Shown here: piece after piece, positions 8,226 to 16,675 of the stretch | Layout: each line of letters starts with the position of its first letter | Numbering within the stretch: position 1 is the stretch's first letter | NCBI GenBank assembly: GCA_964213355.1 | Contig: CAXOVY010000032.1 | Location: forward strand, 1 to 64,000 | Reading direction: 5' to 3' | Length of the DNA stretch: 64,000 bases | From: JBAXAM01 sp964213355 | GTDB lineage: Bacteria; Pseudomonadota; Gammaproteobacteria; UBA9339 | Program-made: the position numbers and the translations under genes | The notes under the pieces: model-generated | The model's input: the letters and a program-made list of their open reading frames with translations, nothing else | Database searches by the model: none | What the model was told of the DNA's origin: nothing

Positions 8226-9629
8226 TCAGATTTTGGTGTTACATAGACATTTTTTGTTTTTTCTGTTTTCCTCATAAGCAACAATTCCTAGCAAGATTAC
8301 GCCGCAAGCTATGGCTAAATAAAGCACTTCAAAGGTAGCATTCCAGCCGTGTAATAGATGACCAAAAATTGTTAATCCTGTAGATTTTGGATCGGCAATA
8401 ACTGCAAGCCCAATTTTTGCCATTGAATCACCAAAAAGATAGCCAAAGGTTCCACTAGTTCCACTGGTGACCGTAATGGCTTTCTTAGGGACAAAACAGA
8501 TGGTTGATACGTTAATTAGTAACTGTGGTCCAAAAATTAAAGATCCTAAAAGAACTAAGAACAGGTTGACTGTAAGTGGCGAACTACTATGATGATAACC
8601 CCATACCCCAACAAAAGTGACTAAAAGACAAAGTGCAGCAACCAAGGCGGGTCTTCCTCCCATTAAATCTGAAATATATCCCCAGGTTAAAGACGCAATT
8701 AGGGCACCCATTTCAAAATAGAAAATTGTATTTACCTGTTGTGATGGAGTGAAATTAAACATTTCTTTGGTGTATAGCGGCGCCCAGTTATCGACGCCTA
8801 TTCGTACTACATAGACAAAAATATTGGCAGCGCAGAGTAACCATATCCATTTATTAAATAAGATATAGGTAGTAAATACCTTCCATTTTCTTAGTTCAGT
8901 AGCATCGAGATCCTCCTTAACAATTGGTTCACCAAACAAAATTTCAGAGCGTTCCATTCCCATTTCTTCTGGAGAATCATGACCAATGAATAATGTGGCA
9001 ATTCCTATTCCTAATGCGATGAGCGCTGGAAAGATAAACATTCCATAAACATGTCCAGCGAACAGTAGATTGGCGCCCCATAATGCTATAATGCCGGCAA
9101 TCGCACCTCCAATATTGTGAGATGTATTCCATCCGCCCAACCACCTGCCACGTTGCGATCGTGGTGCCCATTTTGTGATGGTAGCATAACTAATTGGTCC
9201 ACCGGCAGATTGAAATAAGCCATTTAATCCCCACAATAACAATAGAAATCCCATGGCATGTCCATGAGTCGACAGAATAATTCCCATAATCAAGACAGTT
9301 AATGCAGATAAAATTAGCAGGGCAGAGATAAGGCGTTTTGAATTTTTTCCATCTGCGAAATAACCTATAAGGGTTTTGCCTATACCATAGGTTATTGAAA
9401 ACGCAAGCCCGATTTGTCCTAGCTGAGTGGTAGTAAAACCTAGTTGATCCTTAAGCATGCCGGAGCTAGCTTTAAAATTATTGCGAATCAGATACATTGC
9501 CATGTAAGCAATAAGTACCACACCAAATGCCTTGAGAAAATTAACCAACCACATTTTACGTTGCTCGGCAATTGGTAGGTTCAATTTAGGTGGGAAATAA
9601 ACAGAAAAAAACCTGAATAACGATGTCAT
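8226..9629 (-). CDS. MFS transporter, organophosphate:phosphate antiporter-like
   Basis: This 467-residue inner-membrane protein has about 12 predicted membrane helices. It has the cytoplasmic 2-3 loop of major facilitator proteins (YFADGKNSKRLISA) and the RWLGGWNTSHNIGGAI segment typical of the GlpT/UhpT/UhpC group. The helix 4-5 motif (GGPISYATITKWAPRSQRG) departs from the usual WPPC form. The substrate may therefore differ from glycerol-3-phosphate or hexose phosphate and cannot be read from sequence. The ATG at 9629 has a GAGGAG site. It is one of three members of this family in the window (others at 11134 and 43901), which suits growth on host phosphorylated metabolites, though that is inference. 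Confidence 0.85.
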   Translation of the reverse strand: MTSLFRFFSVYFPPKLNLPIAEQRKMWLVNFLKAFGVVLIAYMAMYLIRNNFKASSGMLKDQLGFTTTQLGQIGLAFSITYGIGKTLIGYFADGKNSKRLISALLILSALTVLIMGIILSTHGHAMGFLLLLWGLNGLFQSAGGPISYATITKWAPRSQRGRWLGGWNTSHNIGGAIAGIIALWGANLLFAGHVYGMFIFPALIALGIGIATLFIGHDSPEEMGMERSEILFGEPIVKEDLDATELRKWKVFTTYILFNKWIWLLCAANIFVYVVRIGVDNWAPLYTKEMFNFTPSQQVNTIFYFEMGALIASLTWGYISDLMGGRPALVAALCLLVTFVGVWGYHHSSSPLTVNLFLVLLGSLIFGPQLLINVSTICFVPKKAITVTSGTSGTFGYLFGDSMAKIGLAVIADPKSTGLTIFGHLLHGWNATFEVLYLAIACGVILLGIVAYEENRKNKKCLCNTKI

Positions 9630-9823
9630 TATAAACTCCTCATTTTTTATTAGGGTTTTAAGAAAATCTATTTTTCAGTTTTTGCCAGCTATTTCTAAAT
9701 GAAAGGCACATCATAGGTCTTTTATCTTTTGAAGTAAATACAGTATTTTATGATATTTAGTTTTGAGTTTATTGCATTCTTTTCAACCGGTTAGCGCTAG
9801 TATTTATCAATAGGTTCTTATTT

Positions 9824-11137
9824 TTATCTGCGCAAAAAATTCGCAATGGTTTCCATGTGACCAGTATGTGGAAACATATCAACTATGCGTGCGCTTTGTA
9901 ATTTATAACCGTTGTTGGTTAATTCCTTGGTGTCACGAGCAAGCGTTGCATGATTGCAGGAAACATAAACTATTTTTTTTGCGTCAAATTTTTTAATTTG
10001 AGTACAAATTTCTATCGCACCAGTGCGTGGTGGGTCGAGCAAAATTTTATCGTATTGCTGCTTGGCCCAGGGTAGGGCGGATGATTCTTTGGTTAAGTCG
10101 AAGCAGTAAAATTCTGCGTTTTTAATATTGTTATATTCAGCATTTTGTTTGGCACGAACAATCGCATATTTATTGCCTTCTACCCCAACAATCTGATTAC
10201 ACTTGGTTGCAAGCGGCAAAGTAAAATTTCCAATACCACAAAATAAATCAAGAATTTTTTCATTTGATTGCATATCTAGCAACTCAAGAACATGAGCAAC
10301 CATTTGTTGGTTTATTGCTTGATTTATCTGCGTAAAGTCGGTTGGAGCAAAAAACATCTCAATGTTTTGTTTTGTTAGTTTATAACTTAGAGAAATCGGA
10401 ATTTTATTTGTAGCAAGAGGTTGGATAGTTTCCATGCCACCTGCTTGCAGATAAATTTGGAAATTATGTTCTGTGCCAAATTCTTGTAAAAGTTCAAGGT
10501 CTTTATCAGGAAATTTTTGTAGATGGCGAAATAAAAGCGCAGTAACATTATCACCGCAGGCTATTTCAATTTGTGGAATTTGGTTGTAGATAGAAAACTC
10601 CGCGACTAAATTGCTAAGATCTAAAATTTTCTTACTAACTGCCATATGTAAAATTGGGCACTGGGTAATTTCAGCCACATACCTGCCATTTTTTTCATGA
10701 AATCCTACCAGCACCTTTTGTTTTTTTTGCACATATTTTACCGAAAGTCGCGCTCGGTTACGGTAGTTCCAAATCGGGCCGGTAATTGGTGACAGAATAT
10801 TTAGGGTGTCCAGGTTACCAAAATGCTTCATCTGCTCTTGAAAAGCCAGCGTCTTAAAAGAAATCTGTTTGGTGTGACTTAGATGTTGCAAACTGCAACC
10901 ACCGCAAATATCAAAATGTGGGCACTCAGGAATGACCCGGTCAGGGGAGGGATGCAAAATCTCTACAACTTTTGCTTCATCAAATTTATTATGCCGGCGC
11001 ACATAAACAAAAACCACTTTTTCATTTGGCAGGGCATTTTCCAAAAACACAATCTTGCCATTGATGTGTGCAATGCCCCGCCCGTCGTGGCTTAATGACT
11101 CTACATGAGTTTCGTTTAAAGCCTGATTATTTATCAT
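9824..11137 (-). CDS. rlmD: 23S rRNA (uracil-1939-C5)-methyltransferase RlmD
   Basis: RlmD methylates U1939 of 23S rRNA using SAM. The 437-residue protein has an N-terminal TRAM domain (about residues 8-65) and iron-sulfur cysteines C72, C78 and C81 (CPHFDICGGC) with a fourth in ITQCP near residue 160. A Rossmann methyltransferase domain follows, with DLFCGIGNFTLPLA and the catalytic Cys in YVSCNHATLARD near residue 395. The length is normal. Its start codon overlaps the stop of the upstream transporter gene by four bases (ATGA), so the two are co-transcribed, an uncommon pairing. Confidence 0.95.
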   Translation of the reverse strand: MINNQALNETHVESLSHDGRGIAHINGKIVFLENALPNEKVVFVYVRRHNKFDEAKVVEILHPSPDRVIPECPHFDICGGCSLQHLSHTKQISFKTLAFQEQMKHFGNLDTLNILSPITGPIWNYRNRARLSVKYVQKKQKVLVGFHEKNGRYVAEITQCPILHMAVSKKILDLSNLVAEFSIYNQIPQIEIACGDNVTALLFRHLQKFPDKDLELLQEFGTEHNFQIYLQAGGMETIQPLATNKIPISLSYKLTKQNIEMFFAPTDFTQINQAINQQMVAHVLELLDMQSNEKILDLFCGIGNFTLPLATKCNQIVGVEGNKYAIVRAKQNAEYNNIKNAEFYCFDLTKESSALPWAKQQYDKILLDPPRTGAIEICTQIKKFDAKKIVYVSCNHATLARDTKELTNNGYKLQSARIVDMFPHTGHMETIANFLRR

Positions 11138-12468
11138 GTAGTAATGGTTTTATAACCAGCAGCCTTCCATAGTGGTAAAAGCAACAGAACAGATAATACA
11201 GCACATATGCCTATGGTGACAAAGAAGCCATGCCAGCTAAAGTGCTCTATTATTAATCCCAAAGGGTAGCCTGATAAAGCTGCGCCAAGGTAAGAACATA
11301 AGCTAACAAACCCGGTTGATGTTCCAGCAGCTTCTCTATGTGATAATTCAGCAGCAGCCGTGCAGATTAGCATTTGCGGGCCAAAAACAAAAAATCCTAT
11401 TCCTGCCATCAAAGCAGCATGTATGAAAAAATGTGTTCCTGGTATTAGCCAAAAAGCCATTAATGCACCGATAATTCCTATGCAAAATATCACATTTGTT
11501 TGACCTCTCATGCCGTGAAATATTTTATCGGAACACCATCCAGCTACTAAACTGCCAGCAAATCCGCCAATTTCAAAAAATGACATGCAAGTTATGGCTA
11601 GTGGTTTTGTATAACCATGTTCAGCTAAATAAATCGCACCCCAATCATTTACTGCAGTTCGTACTACATAAACCAAAGCGTAGGAAAATGCTAGTATCCA
11701 GATGTATTTATTTTTTAATACGTAAGTTACAAACAATTCCCACATTGGTTTTTTCATTGTTTGTTGATCTTCTTTTTCTCCGCCCGCATAATCATTTCTA
11801 TATTCTTCGATTGGTGGTAGTCCTTCAGATTCTGGAATGCTCCTTAATCGGTTAATTACGAATAAGGCCACAATCATAACGAATACTCCTGGGACAAACA
11901 TGGCCATGCGCCAATTGCCAAAATAAGCAACACAACCAGCAACAACAAGAGGAATCAGTGCACCACCTACATTATGTGAAGTATTCCAAACTCCCCACCA
12001 TCTACCACGTTCAGATCTAGAATACCAATGAGTTAGTAAACGCGCGCAAGGAGGCCATCCCCAACCTTGGAAAAAGGCATTGATTAGCCAGAATATTGAT
12101 AAGCAAGCAAGAGAGGAGGAAAAACCAAAAAATATGTTTGCTATGCCCGTCGCAATTAAACCAAAAGCCATGAAGTAGCGTGGATTTGAGCGGTCAGATA
12201 GCATGCCACTGATAAATTTGCTTAAGCCATAAGTGATATAGAAAATACTTCCCAATAAACCCAAATCTGCTTTAGTAAAATGAAGATCTTGCATCATCTG
12301 TGGCATAGCAAATGTAAAGCTTTTGCGAGTGAGATAAAAACCAGCATAGCCAATGTACATAGCATACATAGTTCTGATGCGCCAATACCGATAAGTTTTA
12401 TCAACTAATGCAGGATCAGTAATCCTATCGGCATGTGGTGTTTTAAAGAAATTTAAGAATCTATCCAT
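11134..12468 (-). CDS. MFS transporter, glycerol-3-phosphate/hexose-phosphate type
   Basis: This 444-residue protein with about 12 membrane helices belongs to the organophosphate:phosphate antiporter group. It carries the family motif GWGWPPCARLLTHWYSRSERG, very close to GlpT, and the interdomain segment SEGLPPIEEY. It probably exchanges a sugar phosphate or glycerol phosphate for inorganic phosphate. UhpC-type sensors share the same fold, but no UhpA/B partner is next to it. It precedes and overlaps rlmD by four bases. The region 12469-12752 upstream is the shared divergent promoter region with the lipoprotein gene at 12753. Confidence 0.9.
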   Translation of the reverse strand: MDRFLNFFKTPHADRITDPALVDKTYRYWRIRTMYAMYIGYAGFYLTRKSFTFAMPQMMQDLHFTKADLGLLGSIFYITYGLSKFISGMLSDRSNPRYFMAFGLIATGIANIFFGFSSSLACLSIFWLINAFFQGWGWPPCARLLTHWYSRSERGRWWGVWNTSHNVGGALIPLVVAGCVAYFGNWRMAMFVPGVFVMIVALFVINRLRSIPESEGLPPIEEYRNDYAGGEKEDQQTMKKPMWELFVTYVLKNKYIWILAFSYALVYVVRTAVNDWGAIYLAEHGYTKPLAITCMSFFEIGGFAGSLVAGWCSDKIFHGMRGQTNVIFCIGIIGALMAFWLIPGTHFFIHAALMAGIGFFVFGPQMLICTAAAELSHREAAGTSTGFVSLCSYLGAALSGYPLGLIIEHFSWHGFFVTIGICAVLSVLLLLPLWKAAGYKTITT

Positions 12469-12752
12469 TATTTCCCCCTATGTTTTTCTATACAAATCAT
12501 CGTCCATTTTCCAACGGGACAACAGATTTGTCGGTCTATGAGTTGTGTTAATTTTTCCCTGGTTGCAAGTCATCCTCTTCCAGTTTTGCCAGTGTAATGC
12601 TTTTTGCTCTAGGAGCAATACAGTAACAAAAAAATAACTTACTTTTTAAATAATTTTTTACAAAGTTTTATAATTTCAATGCGATATGTTACTGTCAAAC
12701 CATATTATATTTTGTTACAATGAGTTACTTTTTTTAAAATTATGAGGTAGAT

Positions 12753-13418
12753 ATGAAGTTACGTAATTTGGTTATGAGTATCGTATTAGTTATCAGCTTG
12801 CCTCTATTGAGTGGTTGTACTGCTCTCAATCCTTATACTGGGGAGAAGCAGGTTAGCGATACTGCGATTGGTACCGGTGTTGGAGCGATTGGTGGTGCTT
12901 TAGCGGGGCAATTAATTGGTGGTAACACTGCAAGTACTTTAATTGGTGCTGGTCTTGGCGCTGTAGCTGGTGGTGTAATTGGTAATGTTATGGATCGTCA
13001 AAATGATGAGCTTAGAGCGCAGCTGCAGGGAACTGGAGTGCAAATAGAGCGCTTAGGTAAAGACATTCGCTTGATTATGCCAGGCGATATAACTTTTGAG
13101 AATGATCGTGCTGATATCAGGAGCAATTTTTATAACACATTAAATTCAGTAACTATTGTTTTGAAGAAATATAATAGCACTACTATCAAAGTTGCTGGTT
13201 TTGCTTCAAGTACTGGTGATGCGATGCACAATCAGGAATTGTCTGAGTCGCGTGCTCGGTCTGTTGCTGATTATTTGATTTCACAAAAAATTGATCCAAA
13301 TCGTGTAATGGCAGTTGGTTATGGTGCGTGTTATCCAGTTGCAAGTAATGCAACTTTGGCGGGACAAGCAAAAAACCGTCGTGTTGAAATTACTATTCAT
13401 CAGTTAAATAAAAAATAA
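12753..13418 (+). CDS. Outer-membrane lipoprotein with glycine zipper and OmpA domain
   Basis: The 221-residue protein has a lipoprotein signal peptide ending in LLSGC (Cys22). A glycine-zipper region follows at about residues 40-80, with repeated GxxxG spacing as in GTGVGAIGGALAGQLIGG. The C-terminal OmpA-like peptidoglycan-binding domain (about 105-218) contains ESRARSVADYL and NRRVEI. This arrangement matches the YiaD/OmpA lipoprotein group that links the outer membrane to the cell wall. A GAGGTAG site precedes the ATG. It is transcribed alone, 49 bp ahead of rseP. A smaller glycine-zipper lipoprotein lies at 16242. Confidence 0.9.
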   Translation: MKLRNLVMSIVLVISLPLLSGCTALNPYTGEKQVSDTAIGTGVGAIGGALAGQLIGGNTASTLIGAGLGAVAGGVIGNVMDRQNDELRAQLQGTGVQIERLGKDIRLIMPGDITFENDRADIRSNFYNTLNSVTIVLKKYNSTTIKVAGFASSTGDAMHNQELSESRARSVADYLISQKIDPNRVMAVGYGACYPVASNATLAGQAKNRRVEITIHQLNKK

Positions 13419-13467
13419 TTGTTTGAGTGAAAGTCAGTGGTGAGCACGTGGTCACCACTGATTTAAT

Positions 13468-14832
13468 ATGCTTACCATCTTATACATTTCTGCTTTTCTT
13501 TTAGCCATTTTTTCTTTGGTATTAATTCATGAGTTTGGTCATTTTTTAGTTGCTCGTATATTTAAAGTAAAAATCGAACGTTTCTCTATTGGTTTTGGCA
13601 AGCCATTTTATAAATGGAAACACAAGAAGGGTAGTACTGAATATGTTATTGCGCCGATTCTTTTAGGTGGTTATGTTAAGTTTTTGGATACGCGCGAAAC
13701 TAAAGTTGTGGCAGACTCTGACCGGCATTTTGCATTTGATCATAAGCCAATTCTCGAGCGCCTAGCTATTATTGCAGCTGGACCAGTTGCCAATATTATT
13801 TTTGCATTATTTGCGTTTTGGTTGATGTTAGTGATTGGATTTAAATTGCCTAAGCCAATTATTGGTAAAGTCCTGCATAATTCAATCGCAAGCCGCGTGG
13901 ATATGCGCGCGGGCGAAGAGATCGTAAAAATTGATCAAATCAATACACGTAATTGGGAAGAAGTTATTGTTGCAATGGTCGCACGTGTTGGCGATGCCGG
14001 TAATTTAAGTATTACCACGCAATCATTGCCTCTGCTACCAGCACAAACCTATCAACTTGATTTGGCTAATTGGCGGATTGATTCTTATGATCCCAATCCA
14101 TTGCTTGATTTTGGTCTGGTTGGTTATGAACCACGGGTGTTACCGATTATAAGTAATGTTACTAGAGATTCGCCCGCTGCAAAATCTGGATTACGGATAA
14201 ATGATCGCATTGTTGCAGTTGAAGGGCAGCCAGTTAATGATTGGAAAGATTTTATTGAATTGATTAAAAAATACCCTGAAAAGCAAACCAAATTATCATT
14301 GGAGCGTGATGGAAAAGCTATTAATTTGACTGTCACAACTGGCTCTAAATTTGGTGCAGGATGGAAGAAAATTGGGTTTTTAGGCGTTAGTTCATTGTCA
14401 GTGGAATGGCCAGAGCAAATGTTGCGTAAGTACCAATATACTATGTGGCAAGCGTGTGGAGAGGCCTGGCATAAAATGCAGCTATTTGTTGGTTTGAACA
14501 ATATTATTTTAACGAAGCTGTTTATTGGTAAGATTTCTTTTCATATTTTAGGTGGTCCAATTGCTATTTTTACCGCATCCGGGCAAGCGCTCGATCAAGG
14601 TTTTATAATGTTTCTGGATTTTTTAGCGGTGCTCAGCTTGTCGCTTGCTTTAGTTAATCTATTGCCCTTACCAGGTTTGGATGGTGGGTATGTTGTTTTG
14701 CTTTTCATTGAAGCTATTATGCGTCGTCCTATATCAATGAGAGTGCAGACGCTACTTTTGCGTTTAGGCATTATCTTTTTTATTGTTTTAATTTTGCAGG
14801 TGACGATTAATGATTTAAAGAGATTGTTTTAG
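13468..14832 (+). CDS. rseP: RseP site-2 zinc metalloprotease
   Basis: RseP cleaves membrane anti-sigma factors such as RseA and leftover signal peptides within the inner membrane. The 454-residue protein has the HEFGH zinc site at residues 21-25 in the first membrane helix and the second metal motif NLLPLPGLDGG near residue 398. There is at least one clear periplasmic PDZ domain (about 220-300, SPAAKSGLRINDRI). The length equals the E. coli protein. The usual partners bamA, cdsA and uppS are not adjacent here. The gene sits between a lipoprotein gene and a tRNA. Confidence 0.96.
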   Translation: MLTILYISAFLLAIFSLVLIHEFGHFLVARIFKVKIERFSIGFGKPFYKWKHKKGSTEYVIAPILLGGYVKFLDTRETKVVADSDRHFAFDHKPILERLAIIAAGPVANIIFALFAFWLMLVIGFKLPKPIIGKVLHNSIASRVDMRAGEEIVKIDQINTRNWEEVIVAMVARVGDAGNLSITTQSLPLLPAQTYQLDLANWRIDSYDPNPLLDFGLVGYEPRVLPIISNVTRDSPAAKSGLRINDRIVAVEGQPVNDWKDFIELIKKYPEKQTKLSLERDGKAINLTVTTGSKFGAGWKKIGFLGVSSLSVEWPEQMLRKYQYTMWQACGEAWHKMQLFVGLNNIILTKLFIGKISFHILGGPIAIFTASGQALDQGFIMFLDFLAVLSLSLALVNLLPLPGLDGGYVVLLFIEAIMRRPISMRVQTLLLRLGIIFFIVLILQVTINDLKRLF

Positions 14833-14899
14833 AACTACATTCTTATCTTGTATGATCTAAGTTTTTTTGTTTAAATATGGTTGCTTGTTATTTATGAAT

Positions 14900-14983
14900 G
14901 CCGGGGTGGCGGAATTGGTAGACGCGCCAGACTCAAAATCTGGTGGGGGCAACTCCGTGTCGGTTCGATTCCGACCCTCGGTA
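14900..14983 (+). tRNA. tRNA-Leu (anticodon CAA)
   Basis: Acceptor arm GCCGGGG pairs with CCTCGGT (ending in G-U wobbles), anticodon stem CCAGA/TCTGG carries loop CTCAAAA, and the variable arm is long. The anticodon CAA reads TTG. The CCA end is not encoded. The deoB start codon lies only 20 bp behind the tRNA, so deoB may share its transcript. Confidence 0.95.
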
Positions 14984-15003
14984 CTTTTTCAATATAGGTG
15001 TAT

Positions 15004-16194
15004 ATGGCACGAGCATTTATTTTACTAATGGATTCGTTTGGTATTGGTGCACTCCCTGATGCAAAAAAATTTGGTGATGAAGGTGCCAATACATTTTTGC
15101 ATATTAAAGAATATTGCGCGCAAGGTAAAGCTGATGTAAACGGTTTGCGCCGGGGGTCGCTAAAGCTCCCAAATTTAGATAGATTAGGCTTAAGCGCAGC
15201 TGCTTCTTTAGAAACGAGTAGCAAGCCAGAAGGGTTGTATGGCCTAGCTAAAGAAATAAGCCTTGGTAAGGACACACCAAGTGGCCACTGGGAAATCACC
15301 GGTGTGCCAGTATTGTTTGAATGGGGATATTTCCCGCAGAGTTATCTAAGTTTCCCCGAAGAGCTAGTTAGCGCTTTTATCAAAGCAGCTAAAATCCCCG
15401 GTATTTTAGGTAATTGTCATTCCTCAGGAACTGAAATTATAAAACAACTTGGCGATGAGCATGTGAAAACTGGCAAGCCGATTTGCTATACTTCTGCTGA
15501 TAGTGTTTTGCAAATTGCTGCGCATGAAGAAGCTTTTGGTTTAGAGCGCCTATATGAAATTTGTAAAATAGCATATGAGCTGGTTAAACCTTATAACATA
15601 GGTCGTATTATTGCGCGGCCATTTACTGGTACTTCAGGCAATTATCAGCGCAGCGAACATCGGCGCGATTATTCAGTGCCGCCGCCGGCACCAACTTTGC
15701 TCGATAAATTAGTCGTTGCTGGTGGTACCACAGTTGCCATTGGGAAAATTGCCGATATTTTTGCGCATCGTGGCATCAGTAAACATGTTGATGCACATGG
15801 TCATGATGAAATTTTTGCTGCGGTTTGCGATGCAGCAAAAACAGCGCCGGATCGCAGTTTAATTTTTGCTAACTTTGTTGATTTTGATATGAAGTATGGT
15901 CATCGTCGAGATGTTGCGGGTTATGCACATGCACTCGAACAATTTGATGCGCGTCTGCCAGAACTCGAAAAATTAATGAAGCAGGGAGATGTTGCAATCA
16001 TAACAGCTGATCATGGTTGCGATCCTACTTTTAAAGGAACTGACCATACACGTGAATATATTCCGATTTTGGTTTTCGGTCCGGGAGTTAAATCTGGTTC
16101 TATTGGCATGCGTGATACTTTTGCTGATATTGGACAAAGTTTGGCGCAATATTTTGGTTTAGAATTATTGCAGTATGGAAAATCTTTTTTGTAA
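15004..16194 (+). CDS. deoB: Phosphopentomutase
   Basis: DeoB interconverts ribose-1-phosphate (or deoxyribose-1-phosphate) and the 5-phosphate, linking nucleoside breakdown to sugar metabolism. The protein of about 396 residues shows the alkaline-phosphatase-superfamily metal and catalytic motifs: [14 protein letters not shown] at the start, DTPSGHWEI with the catalytic Thr, and the late metal sites [10 protein letters not shown] and [14 protein letters not shown] at 14998 is in frame, but the ATG at 15004 matches the family's MxRxFILxxDSxG beginning and has AGG five bases upstream, so I chose it. tRNA-Leu ends 20 bp upstream. It fits with upp at 24887 as pyrimidine salvage. Confidence 0.94.
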   Translation: MARAFILLMDSFGIGALPDAKKFGDEGANTFLHIKEYCAQGKADVNGLRRGSLKLPNLDRLGLSAAASLETSSKPEGLYGLAKEISLGKDTPSGHWEITGVPVLFEWGYFPQSYLSFPEELVSAFIKAAKIPGILGNCHSSGTEIIKQLGDEHVKTGKPICYTSADSVLQIAAHEEAFGLERLYEICKIAYELVKPYNIGRIIARPFTGTSGNYQRSEHRRDYSVPPPAPTLLDKLVVAGGTTVAIGKIADIFAHRGISKHVDAHGHDEIFAAVCDAAKTAPDRSLIFANFVDFDMKYGHRRDVAGYAHALEQFDARLPELEKLMKQGDVAIITADHGCDPTFKGTDHTREYIPILVFGPGVKSGSIGMRDTFADIGQSLAQYFGLELLQYGKSFL

Positions 16195-16241
16195 TGTTTG
16201 GTAGGATATTTTTTCTTTTACTTCAAATATGGAGAAATAAT

Positions 16242-16472
16242 ATGTGTAATTTAAAATTTGTTGTTGGCATTGTATTATTGTTTGGTTTGGCTGGATGCGC
16301 TGATATGAAAGGACGAGATATCGGAACTATCAGTGGAGCAGGTCTTGGTGCTGCTTTGGGTAGTCAAATTGGTGGTAGTACTGCGGGTAATATTGCTGGG
16401 GCAGCTGGTGGCGCTGTTGTTGGTGGTCTCGTTGGGCGCACAGTTGGTAAAAGTATGGAAAAAGACGACTAA
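16242..16472 (+). CDS. Small glycine-zipper lipoprotein
   Basis: The ATG at 16242 has a good GGAG site and begins a lipoprotein signal peptide ending in LFGLAGC. The remaining 60 residues are a glycine zipper (GAGLGAALGSQIGGS, then GGAVVGGLVG), similar to the zipper of the lipoprotein at 12753 but without an OmpA domain. Such proteins sit in the outer membrane. Their exact role is unclear. An in-frame upstream ATG at 16194 would add 16 residues that break the signal peptide layout, so I reject it. A terminator follows at 16508. Confidence 0.8.
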   Translation: MCNLKFVVGIVLLFGLAGCADMKGRDIGTISGAGLGAALGSQIGGSTAGNIAGAAGGAVVGGLVGRTVGKSMEKDD

Positions 16473-16507
16473 AGCAATGTGTTTTTAAATCAAGTGATTG
16501 TTTTTGT

Positions 16508-16541
16508 AAAAACAGCCTCATTTCGAGGCTGTTTTGTTTTT
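16508..16541 (+). terminator. Rho-independent terminator behind the glycine-zipper gene
   Basis: A 9-bp stem AACAGCCTC/GAGGCTGTT with a 5-nt loop is followed by TTGTTTTT. An A-rich tract on the other side could let it act in both directions. Confidence 0.85.
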
Positions 16542-16675
16542 CCTATACTACCATTCAAGAAAATCAAAGAGAGTGTTCACCCAGCTGTGTCAGCGCCTTG
16601 ATTAAAATTAAATACCACTTCAGACGACCCCACTCCTCTTACTTAACTTGACGCGTATGATGGTTCAGTTGTCCT

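Noticed and set aside
14124..14501. Antisense frame of 125 codons in rseP
   Set aside because: It is a shadow of the conserved protease gene without a ribosome binding site or recognisable domain.
14892..15299. Minus-strand open frame of 135 codons
   Set aside because: It is antisense to tRNA-Leu(CAA) and deoB; VGIEPTRSC is a false translation of the tRNA.
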